Shown: one piece after another, positions 24,258 through 34,008 of the stretch
Numbering within the stretch: the first letter of the stretch is position 1
Layout: each line of letters begins with the position of its first letter
The notes under the pieces: generated by a model
The model's input: only the letters and a program-made list of their open reading frames with translations
What the model was told of the DNA's origin: nothing
Databases searched by the model: none
Assembly: GCA_019116245.1 (NCBI GenBank)
Contig: DXCC01000017.1
Span: forward strand, 1-64,000
DNA: 64,000 bases
Direction of reading: 5' to 3'
From: Candidatus Tidjanibacter faecipullorum
Lineage (GTDB): Bacteria > Bacteroidota > Bacteroidia > Bacteroidales > Rikenellaceae
Translations under genes and position numbers: made by a program

Positions 24258-27121
24258 TACGGCGGGCGTGGTGCACGGCACTGATGCTGATCGGTGCGCT
24301 GGGTGCGGGCGGAACCGCCTGCGCCCAATATTACAATACGGGGCAGGCTCCCGCCTCGCAGCGGTGGAGCATGCTCGGCAGCGATTCGTTGCGGATGGTC
24401 TTCCCGGTCGGATTCGAAGGGCAGGCGCGCCGCACGCTGTTCTACATGGAACAGGCCTCGCCGGCCATCGCACACGGCTATCAGCTCCCGCCCCTGCGGA
24501 CGCCGGTTGTCTTCTGGACCGAGAACTTCTATTCCAACGGACTGAGCATGCTGGCGCCGCGGCGCATCGAGATGGTCGGCATTCCGGCCATCGACACCTA
24601 TTCGGAGCCGTGGCTCAAGCAGCTGGCCACCCATGAGTACCGCCACATGGTGCAGTACGGCAACCTGAACCGCTCCACCGTGCGGGTGTTCGGCTGGTTC
24701 TTCGGCCAGCAGGCGCCCCTCGTGGCCGCCGGTCTGCTGCCCTTCTGGTTCATCGAGGGCGATGCCGTGATGGCCGAGACCCAGTTTTCCACCTTCGGAC
24801 GCGCCCTGCAGCCCTCCTTCACGATGCACTACCGCGCCGTGGGCGAGGAGATGCTCCGGCGCAGGAATCCCGACAAATGGTTCTGCGGCTCCTACCGCGA
24901 CTATGTGCCGAGCCATTACGAACTCGGCTTCCAGCTCGTCGCCCATGCCGACCGCACCTACGACGAATACCTCGGCGCGGGGCTGACGCGCTACACGTCC
25001 GACTATCCTTTTCTGATTTTCACCTCCCAGCTCGCGCTGCGGAAATACTACGGCACCTCGACCCGCCGGCTGTTCCGCGACACCTTCGCCGAACTGAACG
25101 ACCTGTGGCGGACGCTGCCGGAGGAGAACAGTCCGCAGGTGGTGTCGCCGCCCGTGAAAATCTATACGGTCTATTCCGATCCGCTGTTCGTCTCCGATTC
25201 GGTGCTGCTCGTCCTGAAGGAGGATCTCGACCGCACCTCGCGCTTCGTTGAGATCGACCTGCGCGACGGCAGCGAGCGGACGGTGTGCCATACGGGAGCC
25301 GTGAGCAGCCGCCCCAGCTACCGCGACGGCCGCGTGGCCTGGACGGAGTACCGCCAGAGCAGCGTGTGGGGGCAGAAGGTCAATTCGCGCCTGTGCGTGA
25401 TGGACCTGGCCTCGGGGCGCAGCCGGCAGTTGCCCGACGAGGGCGACGGCGTCCTCTATCCGGTGCTGATGCCCGACGGGGAGATGGCCTGCGTGCGCTA
25501 TCATGCCGACGGATACTATGCGATCGAGTACCTGTGCGGGGAGCGCGGGCGGCTCGAATATGTTTTCCCCGCCTCCGTCTCGATCCACGGGCTGGCGTGG
25601 GACGACTGGTCGGAGCGGTTCTACTTCATCGGGCTGGGCGATGACGGCATGTGGATCGGCGGGGTTGATTTCGCCGAGGCGTCGGCCCGCCGGTGCGACG
25701 TGACGACGCCCGCCTATGTGACGCTCGGCGACCTGACGGCCGCCGACGGCATGCTCTACTTCAATTCGATCGCCTCCGGCAAGGACGAGGTTCACACGAT
25801 CGACCTCATGACGGGCGCCCAGTACCGCATGTCCGAGTCGCGGTACGGGTCGTTCGCCCCTTCGCCTTCGCCCACGGGCGAGTTCGTGGCGGTGACCACC
25901 TACGAACGCGACGGCTACAAGGTGGCGCTGCAGGAGGTGGAGTATCGCGAGGAGGTACCCTGGAGCGCCGTGCCGCGCAATGTGGTGAATCTGCCGTTGC
26001 GGTTGTGGGGACTCCCCCCGGTCGATGACATGCTCTTCACGGATCGGGAGCAGGCGCGCTCCCGCGAGCGTTATCCGGCCCGGCGGTACCGCAAGGGAAC
26101 CCATCTTTTCAACCTGCACAGCTGGGCGCCGCTCTACTATGCGCCCGACGAGCTGATGGCCGACCGGTCGCTCGATGCGCGGATCGGCGCGACGCTCATT
26201 TCGCAGAACCTGCTGGGCAGCATGGAGTCGAGCCTGGGCTACGGCTGGACGCCGGGCGGCTATTCGGTGGTGCGGGGCCATGTCGGCTATTACGGCTGGA
26301 CGCCCAAGATTGAAGTCACCGCCCTGTGGAGCGACCGTCCCCATACGGTGATCGATCTGCGCAGTCCGGGCGAGCAGGGGTATCCCGCCTGGAGCAAAGG
26401 CTCCTCGACGCAGGTTTCCACCCGGGTCTATGTCCCGTGGCTGCTGTCGTCGGGCTATCGGATCCGTTCGCTGGTGCCGCAGATCCAGTACACGTTCGAC
26501 AATGCGGAGTACGTCAGTCCCTACACGGGGCGGAGCGAACGTTCCTCGATCCTGTTGGGAACGCTGCAATACAGCGAGTATGTGCGCAGCACCCGGCGCG
26601 ACCTGCAGCCCCGCTGGGGCTACACGGTGCGGGCCAACGTGGCCGGCAACCCCTTCAGCCGCTGCTATACGACGGCGTGGAGCCTCTACGGACGGGCCTA
26701 TCTGCCCGGTCTGTTCCTGCACCACGGGGTGACCGTACAGGCGGCCTGGCAGCAGGCGGTCGGGTCGGGGCTGCTGTTCCGGGCGATCGACCTGCAGTCC
26801 CGCATGCGCGAGTCGCTCTATCCGACCGACTGTTTCGCGGCCGCGGTGAACTACCGGTTGCCGGTGGCCTATCCCGACTGGGGGCTGAGCGGTGTCTTTT
26901 TCCTGAAGCGGATCGCACTCGATCTGGAGTTCGACTATGCCTGCTGCCGCGACAACCGCGGAGCCGCCTGGCGGAACCTCTACACCTACGGCGGCAGCGT
27001 GTCGCTGGACATCACCCCCTTCCGGATGCCCGACGAAGCAACCTGCGTGTTCAGTCTGGGGGTTTACAAGCCGCGCTACGAACCGGTGCTGGTCACCTTC
27101 GGCTTCTCGGTGCCGTTCTGA
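24254..27121 (+). CDS. Predicted outer-membrane metalloprotease-like protein with beta-propeller and barrel
   Basis: This 955-residue secreted protein has a signal peptide (1-24). Residues 30-290 form a gluzincin-like domain with HEYRH (127-131), an HExxH zinc motif, and a downstream FIEGDA (Glu168) at the position of the third ligand. Residues 300-600 carry TolB/WD40-like blades (short repeats such as GVLYPVLMPDGEMACVRY and SFAPSPSPTGEFVAVTTY). The last 300 residues are rich in alternating aromatic beta-strands and end in ...GFSVPF, as outer-membrane barrels do. A barrel-anchored surface peptidase is a reasonable inference; the substrate is unknown. It overlaps the SUI1-type gene by 4 nt. 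Confidence 0.75.
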   Translation: MIRRAWCTALMLIGALGAGGTACAQYYNTGQAPASQRWSMLGSDSLRMVFPVGFEGQARRTLFYMEQASPAIAHGYQLPPLRTPVVFWTENFYSNGLSMLAPRRIEMVGIPAIDTYSEPWLKQLATHEYRHMVQYGNLNRSTVRVFGWFFGQQAPLVAAGLLPFWFIEGDAVMAETQFSTFGRALQPSFTMHYRAVGEEMLRRRNPDKWFCGSYRDYVPSHYELGFQLVAHADRTYDEYLGAGLTRYTSDYPFLIFTSQLALRKYYGTSTRRLFRDTFAELNDLWRTLPEENSPQVVSPPVKIYTVYSDPLFVSDSVLLVLKEDLDRTSRFVEIDLRDGSERTVCHTGAVSSRPSYRDGRVAWTEYRQSSVWGQKVNSRLCVMDLASGRSRQLPDEGDGVLYPVLMPDGEMACVRYHADGYYAIEYLCGERGRLEYVFPASVSIHGLAWDDWSERFYFIGLGDDGMWIGGVDFAEASARRCDVTTPAYVTLGDLTAADGMLYFNSIASGKDEVHTIDLMTGAQYRMSESRYGSFAPSPSPTGEFVAVTTYERDGYKVALQEVEYREEVPWSAVPRNVVNLPLRLWGLPPVDDMLFTDREQARSRERYPARRYRKGTHLFNLHSWAPLYYAPDELMADRSLDARIGATLISQNLLGSMESSLGYGWTPGGYSVVRGHVGYYGWTPKIEVTALWSDRPHTVIDLRSPGEQGYPAWSKGSSTQVSTRVYVPWLLSSGYRIRSLVPQIQYTFDNAEYVSPYTGRSERSSILLGTLQYSEYVRSTRRDLQPRWGYTVRANVAGNPFSRCYTTAWSLYGRAYLPGLFLHHGVTVQAAWQQAVGSGLLFRAIDLQSRMRESLYPTDCFAAAVNYRLPVAYPDWGLSGVFFLKRIALDLEFDYACCRDNRGAAWRNLYTYGGSVSLDITPFRMPDEATCVFSLGVYKPRYEPVLVTFGFSVPF

Positions 27122-27170
27122 CGCGGAGCGGCGGATGAAAAAATAGAAGGATTTCAAAAGACGTTATGTT

Positions 27171-27500
27171 ATGAAAGTAGGAATCATCCGGTGCATGCAG
27201 ACGGAGGACTTCTGTCCGGGCACGGCCGACTTCTGCGCCCTGCGTGAACGGACGGGCGCCTTTGCCGGTGCGGAGGAGATCGAGATTGTCGGTTTTGCCA
27301 ACTGCGGCGGCTGTCCCGGCAAGAAAGCGGTGCTGCGGGCGCGCGAATTCGTGCGGCGGGGGGCCGATACGATCGCCTTTGCGTCATGCATTGCCAAGGG
27401 AACGCCGATCGGTTACCCCTGTCCGTTTGCGGCGCGCATGCAGGCGGTTGTCCGGGCGAATATCCCCGATACGGTCGTCCTGCTCGATCACACCCATTGA
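27171..27500 (+). CDS. CGGC-domain protein
   Basis: This 109-residue cytoplasmic protein has the CGGC domain layout. KVGIIRCMQTEDFCPG opens the fold, the name-giving CGGC sits at 45-48 in ANCGGCPGKKA, and further cysteines lie in FASCIAKG and YPCPF. The conserved cysteines suggest metal or Fe-S binding, but the family has no established reaction. It lies alone between the large barrel protein and the PBP gene. Confidence 0.85.
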   Translation: MKVGIIRCMQTEDFCPGTADFCALRERTGAFAGAEEIEIVGFANCGGCPGKKAVLRAREFVRRGADTIAFASCIAKGTPIGYPCPFAARMQAVVRANIPDTVVLLDHTH

Positions 27501-27553
27501 GACCGGCCGGGAAAGCGGAGCGATAGGCGTCGAAGCGATGCACATGCGCCGAA

Positions 27554-27588
27554 TTTGTTTCCCGATCGGCCGTAAATGGCTATATTTG
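27554..27588 (+). promoter_or_regulatory. Promoter TTTG-N23-TATATTTG before the PBP gene
   Basis: TTTG at 27554-27557 and TATATTTG at 27581-27588 form a Bacteroidota -33/-7 pair with 23-bp spacing. Only 7 nt separate the -7 box from the ATG, as in uvrB, so the mRNA is probably leaderless or nearly so. Confidence 0.6.
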
Positions 27589-27595
27589 CGATGTT

Positions 27596-29947
27596 ATGAG
27601 AAAAGATCAGAAAACGGACGAGCGGACCGGACGGGTCCGCCGTTTCACGCGTTGGTTCTGGACCATCCTGTGCATCCCCGCGGGCGCTCTGTTGCTGCTC
27701 GTTGCGCTGACGGCGGCGGGCGCTTTCGGACGGCTTCCGTCGTTCGAGGAGCTGGAGAACCCCAAGAGCAACCTGGCTACCGAAATATACGCCGCCGACG
27801 GCGAGCTGATCGGTTCGTTCTACGTGCAGAACCGGTCGTATGTCGATTACGAGGATCTGTCGCCCGCTCTGGTGGCGGCGCTGGTATCGACGGAGGATGC
27901 CCGTTTCTACACCCATTCGGGCATCGACTTCATCTCCCTGTCCCGTGTGGCGATCAAGACCCTGGCGCTTGGCCGACGGGATCAGGGCGGCGGCAGCACC
28001 ATCACCCAGCAGCTGGCCAAGAACCTCTTCCCGCGCGATACGACCTCCTACCGCAATCCGCTGGTGCGCGGCGGCCGCATGGTTGTCACCAAGCTCAAGG
28101 AGTGGGTCACGGCCGTCAAGCTCGAGTACAACTATACCAAGGAGGAGATCATTGCCATGTATCTCAATACGGTCTTCTACGGCAGCAACTCCTATGGCAT
28201 CAAGGCGGCGGCCCGCACCTTCTTCGACAAGGACCCCTCGGAGCTGAACATCCAGGAAGCGGCCCTGCTGGTCGGCGTGGTGAATGCCCCGACGCGCTAC
28301 AGTCCCGTGCGCAACCCCGACCTGTCGCTGGCGCGGCGCAATGTGGTGATGACGCGCATGAAGCAGCAGCACTACCTGACCCGCCATCAGCTTGATTCGC
28401 TCGAGCAGCTGCCCATCGACCTGCACTTCACTCCCATTTCGCACAACGACGGCGTGGCTACCTATTTCCGGGAGATGATCCGCAACGTGATGAACATGCC
28501 GCGCCCCACCAAACGGCAGTACGGGCGCGACTATGAGGCCGAACTGGAGCGGTGGGAGAGCAACCCCATCTACGGCTGGTGCCACAAGAACGTCAAGACG
28601 GACGGCACTCCCTACGACATCTATCGCGACGGTCTGCGCATCTATACCACGCTGGACTATGACATGCAGCGCTATGCCGAGAAGGCGCTCCACGACCAGC
28701 TGGCTGCGCTGCAGCCCCGCATGGACGCCCAGGTGCGCCGCACGGGCCGCATTTTCAACAAGATTACCAACGAGGCCGCCGAGCGGATCATCAACAGCGC
28801 GATGCGTTACACGGACCGCTACCGCAGTCTGGTGAAGCAGGGTGCCACGCGGGAGGAGATCGAGAACGACTTCCGCACCCCGACGCGCATGCGCATCTTC
28901 ACCTATGACGGCATGGTCGATACGCTGATGTCGCCCCGCGACTCGATTCTTCACCACAAGAAGATCATGCGCGGCTCGTTCATGGCAATGGATCCCAATA
29001 CGGGCTACGTGAAGGCCTATGTGGGCGGACCCGATTTCCGCTTCTTCAAATACGACATGGTGCGTCAGGGCAAGCGTCACATCGGTTCGACGATCAAGCC
29101 CTTCGTCTATTGCTTTGCGATCGACTACATGGGCATGACGCCCTGCACGATGGTGCCCAACCTGCCCGTCACGCTCGAGACGGACAACATGGAACCCTGG
29201 CAGCCCAAGGAGGCGGGACGGGTCGTGTACGACGGTGTCTACCATCCGCTGCGCTGGGGACTGGCCCACAGCCGCAACAACTATTCGGCCTGGATCATGA
29301 AGCAGGCCAAGGACCCCAAGGCGGTGGCCGACTTCATCCACCAGATGGGCATCCACAGCTATATCGATCCGGTGAACGCGCTGGCGCTGGGACCGGTTGA
29401 CGTGTCCCTCTTCGAGATGGTGGGCGCCTACGGCACGTTCGTGAACAAGGGCGTCTTTACCGAGCCGATCTTCATCACCCGCATCGAGGACCGACAGGGG
29501 AACGTGATCGCCAGCTTTGTGCCGGCGGTGAGCGATGCCATCAGCGAGCAGACCGCCTACACGATGGTGCAGATGCTGCAGAACAACGTGCGTACGGGTA
29601 CGGGCGGCCGTCTGCGCTGGATGTACGGATTCTCCGACGTGGAGATGGGCGGCAAGACCGGTACCTCGCAGGAGGGGCGCGACGCATGGTTCATGGGCGT
29701 GACGCCCAACCTGGTGGCCGGCACGTGGGTCGGCTGCGAGGACCAGAGCGCCTACCTGCTTTCGGGCGCCGAGGGCGCTTCGATTGCACTGCCCGTCTTT
29801 GCCGGGTTCATGAAACAGGTTTACGAGGATCCCTCGTGCGGTGTGCGGCGTACGGACCGCTTCTACCGTCCGGCGGGAGCCATCGAATATGACTGCCCCG
29901 ATTCGGAAGCGCCGGACCGGATGCAGGACGACGAGTTCTTCGAGTAG
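27596..29947 (+). CDS. Class A penicillin-binding protein 1A
   Basis: This is a bifunctional peptidoglycan synthase of 783 residues anchored by one membrane helix (about 22-42). The GT51 glycosyltransferase domain holds the catalytic Glu100 in [14 protein letters not shown] and [12 protein letters not shown] (132-143). The transpeptidase domain holds Ser498 in GSTIKPF (SxxK), SRNN, and KTGTS at 687-691. It polymerises lipid II and crosslinks stem peptides in the periplasm, and is the target of beta-lactams. The short C-terminal tail is acidic. Its promoter sits right against the start codon. Confidence 0.96.
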   Translation: MRKDQKTDERTGRVRRFTRWFWTILCIPAGALLLLVALTAAGAFGRLPSFEELENPKSNLATEIYAADGELIGSFYVQNRSYVDYEDLSPALVAALVSTEDARFYTHSGIDFISLSRVAIKTLALGRRDQGGGSTITQQLAKNLFPRDTTSYRNPLVRGGRMVVTKLKEWVTAVKLEYNYTKEEIIAMYLNTVFYGSNSYGIKAAARTFFDKDPSELNIQEAALLVGVVNAPTRYSPVRNPDLSLARRNVVMTRMKQQHYLTRHQLDSLEQLPIDLHFTPISHNDGVATYFREMIRNVMNMPRPTKRQYGRDYEAELERWESNPIYGWCHKNVKTDGTPYDIYRDGLRIYTTLDYDMQRYAEKALHDQLAALQPRMDAQVRRTGRIFNKITNEAAERIINSAMRYTDRYRSLVKQGATREEIENDFRTPTRMRIFTYDGMVDTLMSPRDSILHHKKIMRGSFMAMDPNTGYVKAYVGGPDFRFFKYDMVRQGKRHIGSTIKPFVYCFAIDYMGMTPCTMVPNLPVTLETDNMEPWQPKEAGRVVYDGVYHPLRWGLAHSRNNYSAWIMKQAKDPKAVADFIHQMGIHSYIDPVNALALGPVDVSLFEMVGAYGTFVNKGVFTEPIFITRIEDRQGNVIASFVPAVSDAISEQTAYTMVQMLQNNVRTGTGGRLRWMYGFSDVEMGGKTGTSQEGRDAWFMGVTPNLVAGTWVGCEDQSAYLLSGAEGASIALPVFAGFMKQVYEDPSCGVRRTDRFYRPAGAIEYDCPDSEAPDRMQDDEFFE

Positions 29948-29996
29948 CGGGAAGAGCCCATTACGGAATACGACCAAAAACAAGATAACGAAAACG

Positions 29997-31010
29997 ATGA
30001 AAGTAGCGATTGTGGGCGCCAGCGGCGCCGTCGGGCAGGAGTTTCTGAAGGTATTGGATCGTCGCGATTTTCCGATCGACGAACTGTTGTTGTTCGGATC
30101 GTCGCGCAGCGCAGGCACCAAATACGGGTTCCGCGGCCGGGAGATCGAGGTGAAGGAGTTGTGCCACAACGACGATTTCCGCGGGGTGGACATTGCCTTC
30201 GTGTCGGCCGGAGGAGGTACCTCCAAGGAGTTCGAACGGACGATCACCCGGTTCGGAGCGCTGATGATTGACAATTCGAGCGCTTTCCGGATGGATGCCG
30301 ATGTGCCGCTGGTGGTGCCGGAGGTCAATCCGGAGGATGCGCTGCAGACACCGCGGAACGTGATCGCCAATCCGAACTGTTCGACGATCCAGCTCGTGGT
30401 GGCGCTCAAGGCGATCGAGAATCTCTCCCACATCCGTCGGGTTTACGTGTCGACCTATCAGGCGGCCAGCGGTGCGGGAGCCAGCGCGATGGCCGAGCTG
30501 GAGCGCCAGTATGCCGAGATCGCGGCCGGCGAGCAGCCCCATGTCGAGAAGTTCGCCTACCAGCTGGCGGGCAACCTGATTCCCCAGATCGACGTCTTCA
30601 CCGACAACGGCTATACGAAGGAGGAGATGAAGATGGTGAACGAGACCAAGAAGATTCTCCATTCGGATGTGGCGGTCAGCGCCATGTGTGTGCGGGTTCC
30701 CGTCCTGCGGGCCCACTCCGAGAGCGTATGGGTCGAGACGGAGCGTCCCGTGACGCCTGAGGAGGCGCGCGAAGCATTCCGTCGTGCCGAGGGGATCGTG
30801 GTCATGGACGATCCGCAGCGGCAGGAGTACCCCATGCCGCTGTTCATCGCCGGCAAGGATCCCGTCTACGTGGGACGCATCCGCAAGGATACGGCCGATC
30901 CCAACGGACTGGCTTTCTGGTGTGTGGCCGATCAGATTCTGAAGGGTGCGGCGCTCAACGCCGTGCAGATTGCGGAATATCTGGTAGCCCGCGGCCGCTT
31001 TGCCCGGTAG
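29997..31010 (+). CDS. asd: Aspartate-semialdehyde dehydrogenase
   Basis: Asd reduces beta-aspartyl phosphate to aspartate semialdehyde with NADPH, feeding lysine, diaminopimelate, threonine and methionine synthesis. The 337 residues include the nucleotide-binding [11 protein letters not shown] (6-16), the catalytic Cys128 in NPNCSTIQ and a conserved His in [12 protein letters not shown]. The start at 29997 gives the canonical N-terminus [10 protein letters not shown]; longer frames would lie within the PBP gene. It follows the PBP gene by 49 nt, so diaminopimelate supply and peptidoglycan polymerisation may share a transcript. Confidence 0.97.
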   Translation: MKVAIVGASGAVGQEFLKVLDRRDFPIDELLLFGSSRSAGTKYGFRGREIEVKELCHNDDFRGVDIAFVSAGGGTSKEFERTITRFGALMIDNSSAFRMDADVPLVVPEVNPEDALQTPRNVIANPNCSTIQLVVALKAIENLSHIRRVYVSTYQAASGAGASAMAELERQYAEIAAGEQPHVEKFAYQLAGNLIPQIDVFTDNGYTKEEMKMVNETKKILHSDVAVSAMCVRVPVLRAHSESVWVETERPVTPEEAREAFRRAEGIVVMDDPQRQEYPMPLFIAGKDPVYVGRIRKDTADPNGLAFWCVADQILKGAALNAVQIAEYLVARGRFAR

Positions 31011-31090
31011 GCGGGAGATACGCCGCCGCGCCCGGCGGAATCTCTGCCGCCGCGAAGTGGGAAAACGTATATGTTGTCGTTTAAATACCT

Positions 31091-31098
31091 ATCTTTGC
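31091..31098 (+). promoter_or_regulatory. -7 box TATCTTTG of marC
   Basis: TATCTTTG is an exact TAnnTTTG match, 20 nt before the marC ATG. Confidence 0.5.
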
Positions 31099-31118
31099 GC
31101 CGCTAAAATCATACGGAT

Positions 31119-31799
31119 ATGACGTTTCACAGTGTGTTATATGTATTTATCACGTCGCTCATCACGCTCTTTCCGGTAATCAACCCCATCAGCGAAGGCC
31201 TGATGGTGAACGGTTATCTGAAGGGGCTGGACGATGCCATGCGCAAGAAGGCGGCGGGAAAGATTCTGGTGAACTGTATCCTGATCTGCATCTGCAGCCT
31301 GTTGCTGGGGCACCTGATCCTGCTGATGTTCGGTCTGGCGGTTCCCGTCATCCAGGTGGGCGGTGGTTTCGTGATCATGCTGACCGGTTACGAGCTGCTG
31401 TCGTCCAACGACGAGCCCTCCGTCTCCACGCAGCCTACGCCGGCCCAGTCGCGTCGTGCGGATGAGAACGCGCTGAACATGAAACTGTTCTATCCGATTT
31501 CGTTCCCCGTGGCCATGGGCCCGGGCGGCATCTCGGTGATCTTTACCCTGATGGCTACCTCGGCGGTCGAGGACAACCTGCTGCACACCTGCATCAACTA
31601 TGCGATGATCGCACTGGCCACCATCGTCATCCTGATCGGACTCTACATCATGCTGGTGCTGGGCCCCCGCATCATGCAGAAGCTGGGCACCTCCACGAAC
31701 ATGATTATCAACAAACTGGTCGCCTTCTTCATCTTCTGCATCGGCTTGCAGATCATCGTGGACGGCGTATCCAAGATTTTCCACATTCAGGTATTGTAG
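31119..31799 (+). CDS. MarC-family integral membrane protein
   Basis: This 226-residue protein has about six membrane helices and the family's opening LFPVINPISEGLMVNGYLKG, with the Asn-Pro pair in the first helix. The second half repeats the pattern around FYPISFPVAMGPGGISVIF. MarC proteins were once linked to multiple antibiotic resistance, but their function is unproven; transport of small solutes is suspected. The gene is single, behind its own -7 box and before a strong terminator. Confidence 0.9.
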   Translation: MTFHSVLYVFITSLITLFPVINPISEGLMVNGYLKGLDDAMRKKAAGKILVNCILICICSLLLGHLILLMFGLAVPVIQVGGGFVIMLTGYELLSSNDEPSVSTQPTPAQSRRADENALNMKLFYPISFPVAMGPGGISVIFTLMATSAVEDNLLHTCINYAMIALATIVILIGLYIMLVLGPRIMQKLGTSTNMIINKLVAFFIFCIGLQIIVDGVSKIFHIQVL

Positions 31800-31837
31800 C
31801 TAGCGGTCGACCGTTGGCCGACCGGCCGTAATAACAG

Positions 31838-31872
31838 GAGGAGCGCAACCTATACGGTTGCGCTCCTCTTTG
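31838..31872. terminator. Bidirectional terminator between marC and the lipocalin-like gene
   Basis: GAGGAGCGCAACC (31838-31850) pairs perfectly with GGTTGCGCTCCTC (31856-31868), a 13-bp stem with a 5-nt loop. A short T stretch follows on the plus strand. It lies between convergent genes. Confidence 0.75.
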
Positions 31873-31911
31873 CATGATCCTCCCGGTCGGGGCGGACGGT
31901 CTGTCGGCCGC

Positions 31912-33021
31912 CTACAGGGTGTCGAACTTGTTGTCGCAGGCGACCGGCGTGCGGTCATCGGTGTAGAGTTCGCGCGGCAGCAGGTTCGGGTAGGCGTGCC
32001 ACTGTCGGATCGACATGACGCCCCGTCCGCCGGTCAGGTGGCGTACCGTGCCGTCGGTGGCGGTGAAGGTACCGGTCACGTTGCCGTAGGTCAGTGTGGC
32101 GACGGGGTTGTCGGGCACCTGGTGGGTGGCTCCCCAGGTGGTCGCGTTGCAGACCTCGGCACAGACCTCGTAGCAGCCGCCGGCCGTCTCGATGGAGATG
32201 TGGTAGCGGGTCGGGATGAATCCGTCGAGTTCGCGCAGGAAGACCCAGTCTTCGTGGCGGATGGTCAGTTTGCCCTCCGGGTAGTAGGCTTTGTTTTCCA
32301 GGTCATAGAGTGCAAAGTCCTTCATGCCCAGCCGCATGTCGTACAGGGAGGCGTGGATTTCGTTGAAGGAGACCCAGCCCCAGTCCTCCCAGCCGCCGAT
32401 TTCGGCTGCGCAGGAATCCACGGCCACGTAGCGTTCGCGGATGCCCAGCCCCGTTACCCGGACGGAGCGGCCCCGGAGCGTAATGGTGCCTTCGACGGCT
32501 CCGGCCCAGTTGTAGCCGTAGGTGATGCTGTGCTGGGTCAGATACGACGGAGTCTCCCGTCCGTACCAGAGCGGATAGCCCGACGGCCGATGCCACAGGT
32601 CGGCCCGGTAGGCGCCGTCCTGCGAGTCGAGTTCGAAGTGCCAGGAGTTGTCCCGGAAGCAGGTGACCCGGTACTGGGGACCGCAGCTGACCGTCACCCG
32701 GTCGTCGGAGGTTTCGATCCGGAGGGTACCGGCCGGATGGCGCCACATGTGTTCGTACAGCATGCCGGGATAACGCCCCACCTTGTAGATCGATTCGGGG
32801 AGCTGACGGCTCTCGCCGCGGCCGCAGGAGACGTTGAGGCTGACGACGTCCATCTGCTCCAGCTGCATGGAGAGAATGGCGCCGCCGACAGCGTAGAGTT
32901 CGCCGTCCTCGCCCGTGACGGAAAACAGATGGAGCCAGTCGAGAAAGCCGCTCCGTACCTCTTCTTTGACGCCGCACCGTGCCTCGTCGGCCAGGGTGAC
33001 GGCAGGATTTTCGATTTTCAT
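31912..33021 (-). CDS. Uncharacterised protein, tentatively lipocalin-like (CrtC/AttH type)
   Basis: This 369-residue protein has no signal peptide, membrane helix or catalytic motif that I recognise. It is rich in beta-strands and tryptophan. The segment YGYNWAGAVEGTITLRG, then VTGLGIRER and GWEDWGWVSFNE, resembles the two-lipocalin fold of hydroxyneurosporene hydratase/AttH proteins, but the match is by eye and weak. It lies between a bidirectional terminator and a divergent AraC-type regulator, so the regulator may control it. A role in binding or modifying a hydrophobic or sugar ligand is only a guess. Confidence 0.55.
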   Translation of the reverse strand: MKIENPAVTLADEARCGVKEEVRSGFLDWLHLFSVTGEDGELYAVGGAILSMQLEQMDVVSLNVSCGRGESRQLPESIYKVGRYPGMLYEHMWRHPAGTLRIETSDDRVTVSCGPQYRVTCFRDNSWHFELDSQDGAYRADLWHRPSGYPLWYGRETPSYLTQHSITYGYNWAGAVEGTITLRGRSVRVTGLGIRERYVAVDSCAAEIGGWEDWGWVSFNEIHASLYDMRLGMKDFALYDLENKAYYPEGKLTIRHEDWVFLRELDGFIPTRYHISIETAGGCYEVCAEVCNATTWGATHQVPDNPVATLTYGNVTGTFTATDGTVRHLTGGRGVMSIRQWHAYPNLLPRELYTDDRTPVACDNKFDTL

Positions 33022-33130
33022 GGTTGTGTCGGATTGCGTGTTGTCGGAACCGGCGGGGAGGAGGACCGTGGTGAAGCCAAATCCGTCCGTTGTGTGCCTG
33101 CGCGGCCTTTCCTCCCGGGTTCCGATGACG

Positions 33131-33138
33131 CAAAGGTA
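33131..33138 (-). promoter_or_regulatory. -7 box TACCTTTG for the lipocalin-like gene
   Basis: The minus strand reads TACCTTTG, an exact TAnnTTTG match. It lies 109 nt before the ATG at 33021, leaving a fairly long leader. Confidence 0.45.
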
Positions 33139-33215
33139 GGCCGTGCGACAGGGGCTTTTCTGCGCCGTATTTCCCGTAAATTGGTCAATATTTCCTTTTC
33201 TGCCGGAAATACGGC

Positions 33216-33246
33216 TTGTCCGGATTAATTTTTAGGCGTATATTCG
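33216..33246 (+). promoter_or_regulatory. Promoter TTG-N20-TATATTCG of the AraC-type gene
   Basis: TTG at 33216-33218 and TATATTCG at 33239-33246 (one base from TAnnTTTG) are 20 bp apart. The predicted transcript start is near 33253, which favours the second ATG at 33268. Confidence 0.45.
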
Positions 33247-33267
33247 GGGAAATTGTTTGCCGTACTG

Positions 33268-34005
33268 ATGGAGAAAACCGTTCCCTATCTTCGCTGGCGC
33301 CGGGCGGTCGAGCGCCGCACGCCGCCCGATTGCCGCATTGGCGACGACCTGCTGCTGTTGCGCCAGCCCCGTCCCGACATGGAGTTCGAGATGGGGCCGT
33401 TCCGGCTGGACATGACGCTGGCGATCTACCTGCGGCAGGGATCCTGCCGGGTGATGATCGACATGGTGGAGTACACTGCCACGGCGCCCTGCATGGTGGT
33501 GGTCATGGCGGGGCAGCTTTTCCAGCTCGTGACGCTCTCCGGGGATATGGAGTCTCGGACGATCCTGATGTCGGAGGCTTTCTCGGCAGGGCTGTTCGGC
33601 GCCCGCGGACCTGCGGTCCTGCTTCAGCGGGCGATCCGCCGGTCGCCCGTAGTCGGACTCGCCGGTGATGCGGCCCCCTTTGAGACCTATCTGGCGCTGC
33701 TGGAAAATCTGGTGCATTCGCCGCTCCGCACTTTCCGGCTGGAAGCGGCCCGCCACCTGACCCTTTCGATGTTTTACGGTTACTCCTACCGGCTGCACGA
33801 TGTGGACGGGGCGGAGCGGCCGCGGACCAAGCAGGAGGAGCTCTGCCGCCGTTTCGAGGAGGAGTTGCGCACCCATTACATGCGGGAGCGGCAGGTGGCC
33901 TTCTATGCCGGCCGGCTGAGCTTTCCCTCCCAGTCGGTCTTCGGCAAATATTTCAAGCGGGCAACCGGTCTCTCGCCGCGCGCCTTCCGCAACCGGATGT
34001 CATAG
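33268..34005 (+). CDS. AraC-family transcriptional regulator
   Basis: The 245-residue protein has a C-terminal AraC/XylS DNA-binding domain with two helix-turn-helix units (about 145-245). The second unit carries the family signature SQSVFGKYFKRATGLSPRAFRNR. The N-terminal half (1-140) is a cupin-like effector/dimerisation region with SCRVMIDMVEY and PCMVVVMAGQ. The ATG at 33268 is preferred over 33253 because the promoter's expected transcript start lies at about 33253. It is divergent from the lipocalin-like gene with 246 bp between them, the usual arrangement for a local regulator. Confidence 0.9.
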   Translation: MEKTVPYLRWRRAVERRTPPDCRIGDDLLLLRQPRPDMEFEMGPFRLDMTLAIYLRQGSCRVMIDMVEYTATAPCMVVVMAGQLFQLVTLSGDMESRTILMSEAFSAGLFGARGPAVLLQRAIRRSPVVGLAGDAAPFETYLALLENLVHSPLRTFRLEAARHLTLSMFYGYSYRLHDVDGAERPRTKQEELCRRFEEELRTHYMRERQVAFYAGRLSFPSQSVFGKYFKRATGLSPRAFRNRMS

Positions 34006-34008
34006 AAA

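Noticed and set aside
24182-27157. 991-codon minus-strand open frame
   Set aside because: It is antisense to the metalloprotease/barrel gene, which has a signal peptide, HExxH and barrel strands; the reverse frame shows only low-complexity Arg/His/Gly/Pro sequence.
27488-30433. 981-codon minus-strand open frame
   Set aside because: It is antisense to the PBP and asd genes, whose catalytic motifs are intact; no domain is recognisable in the reverse frame.
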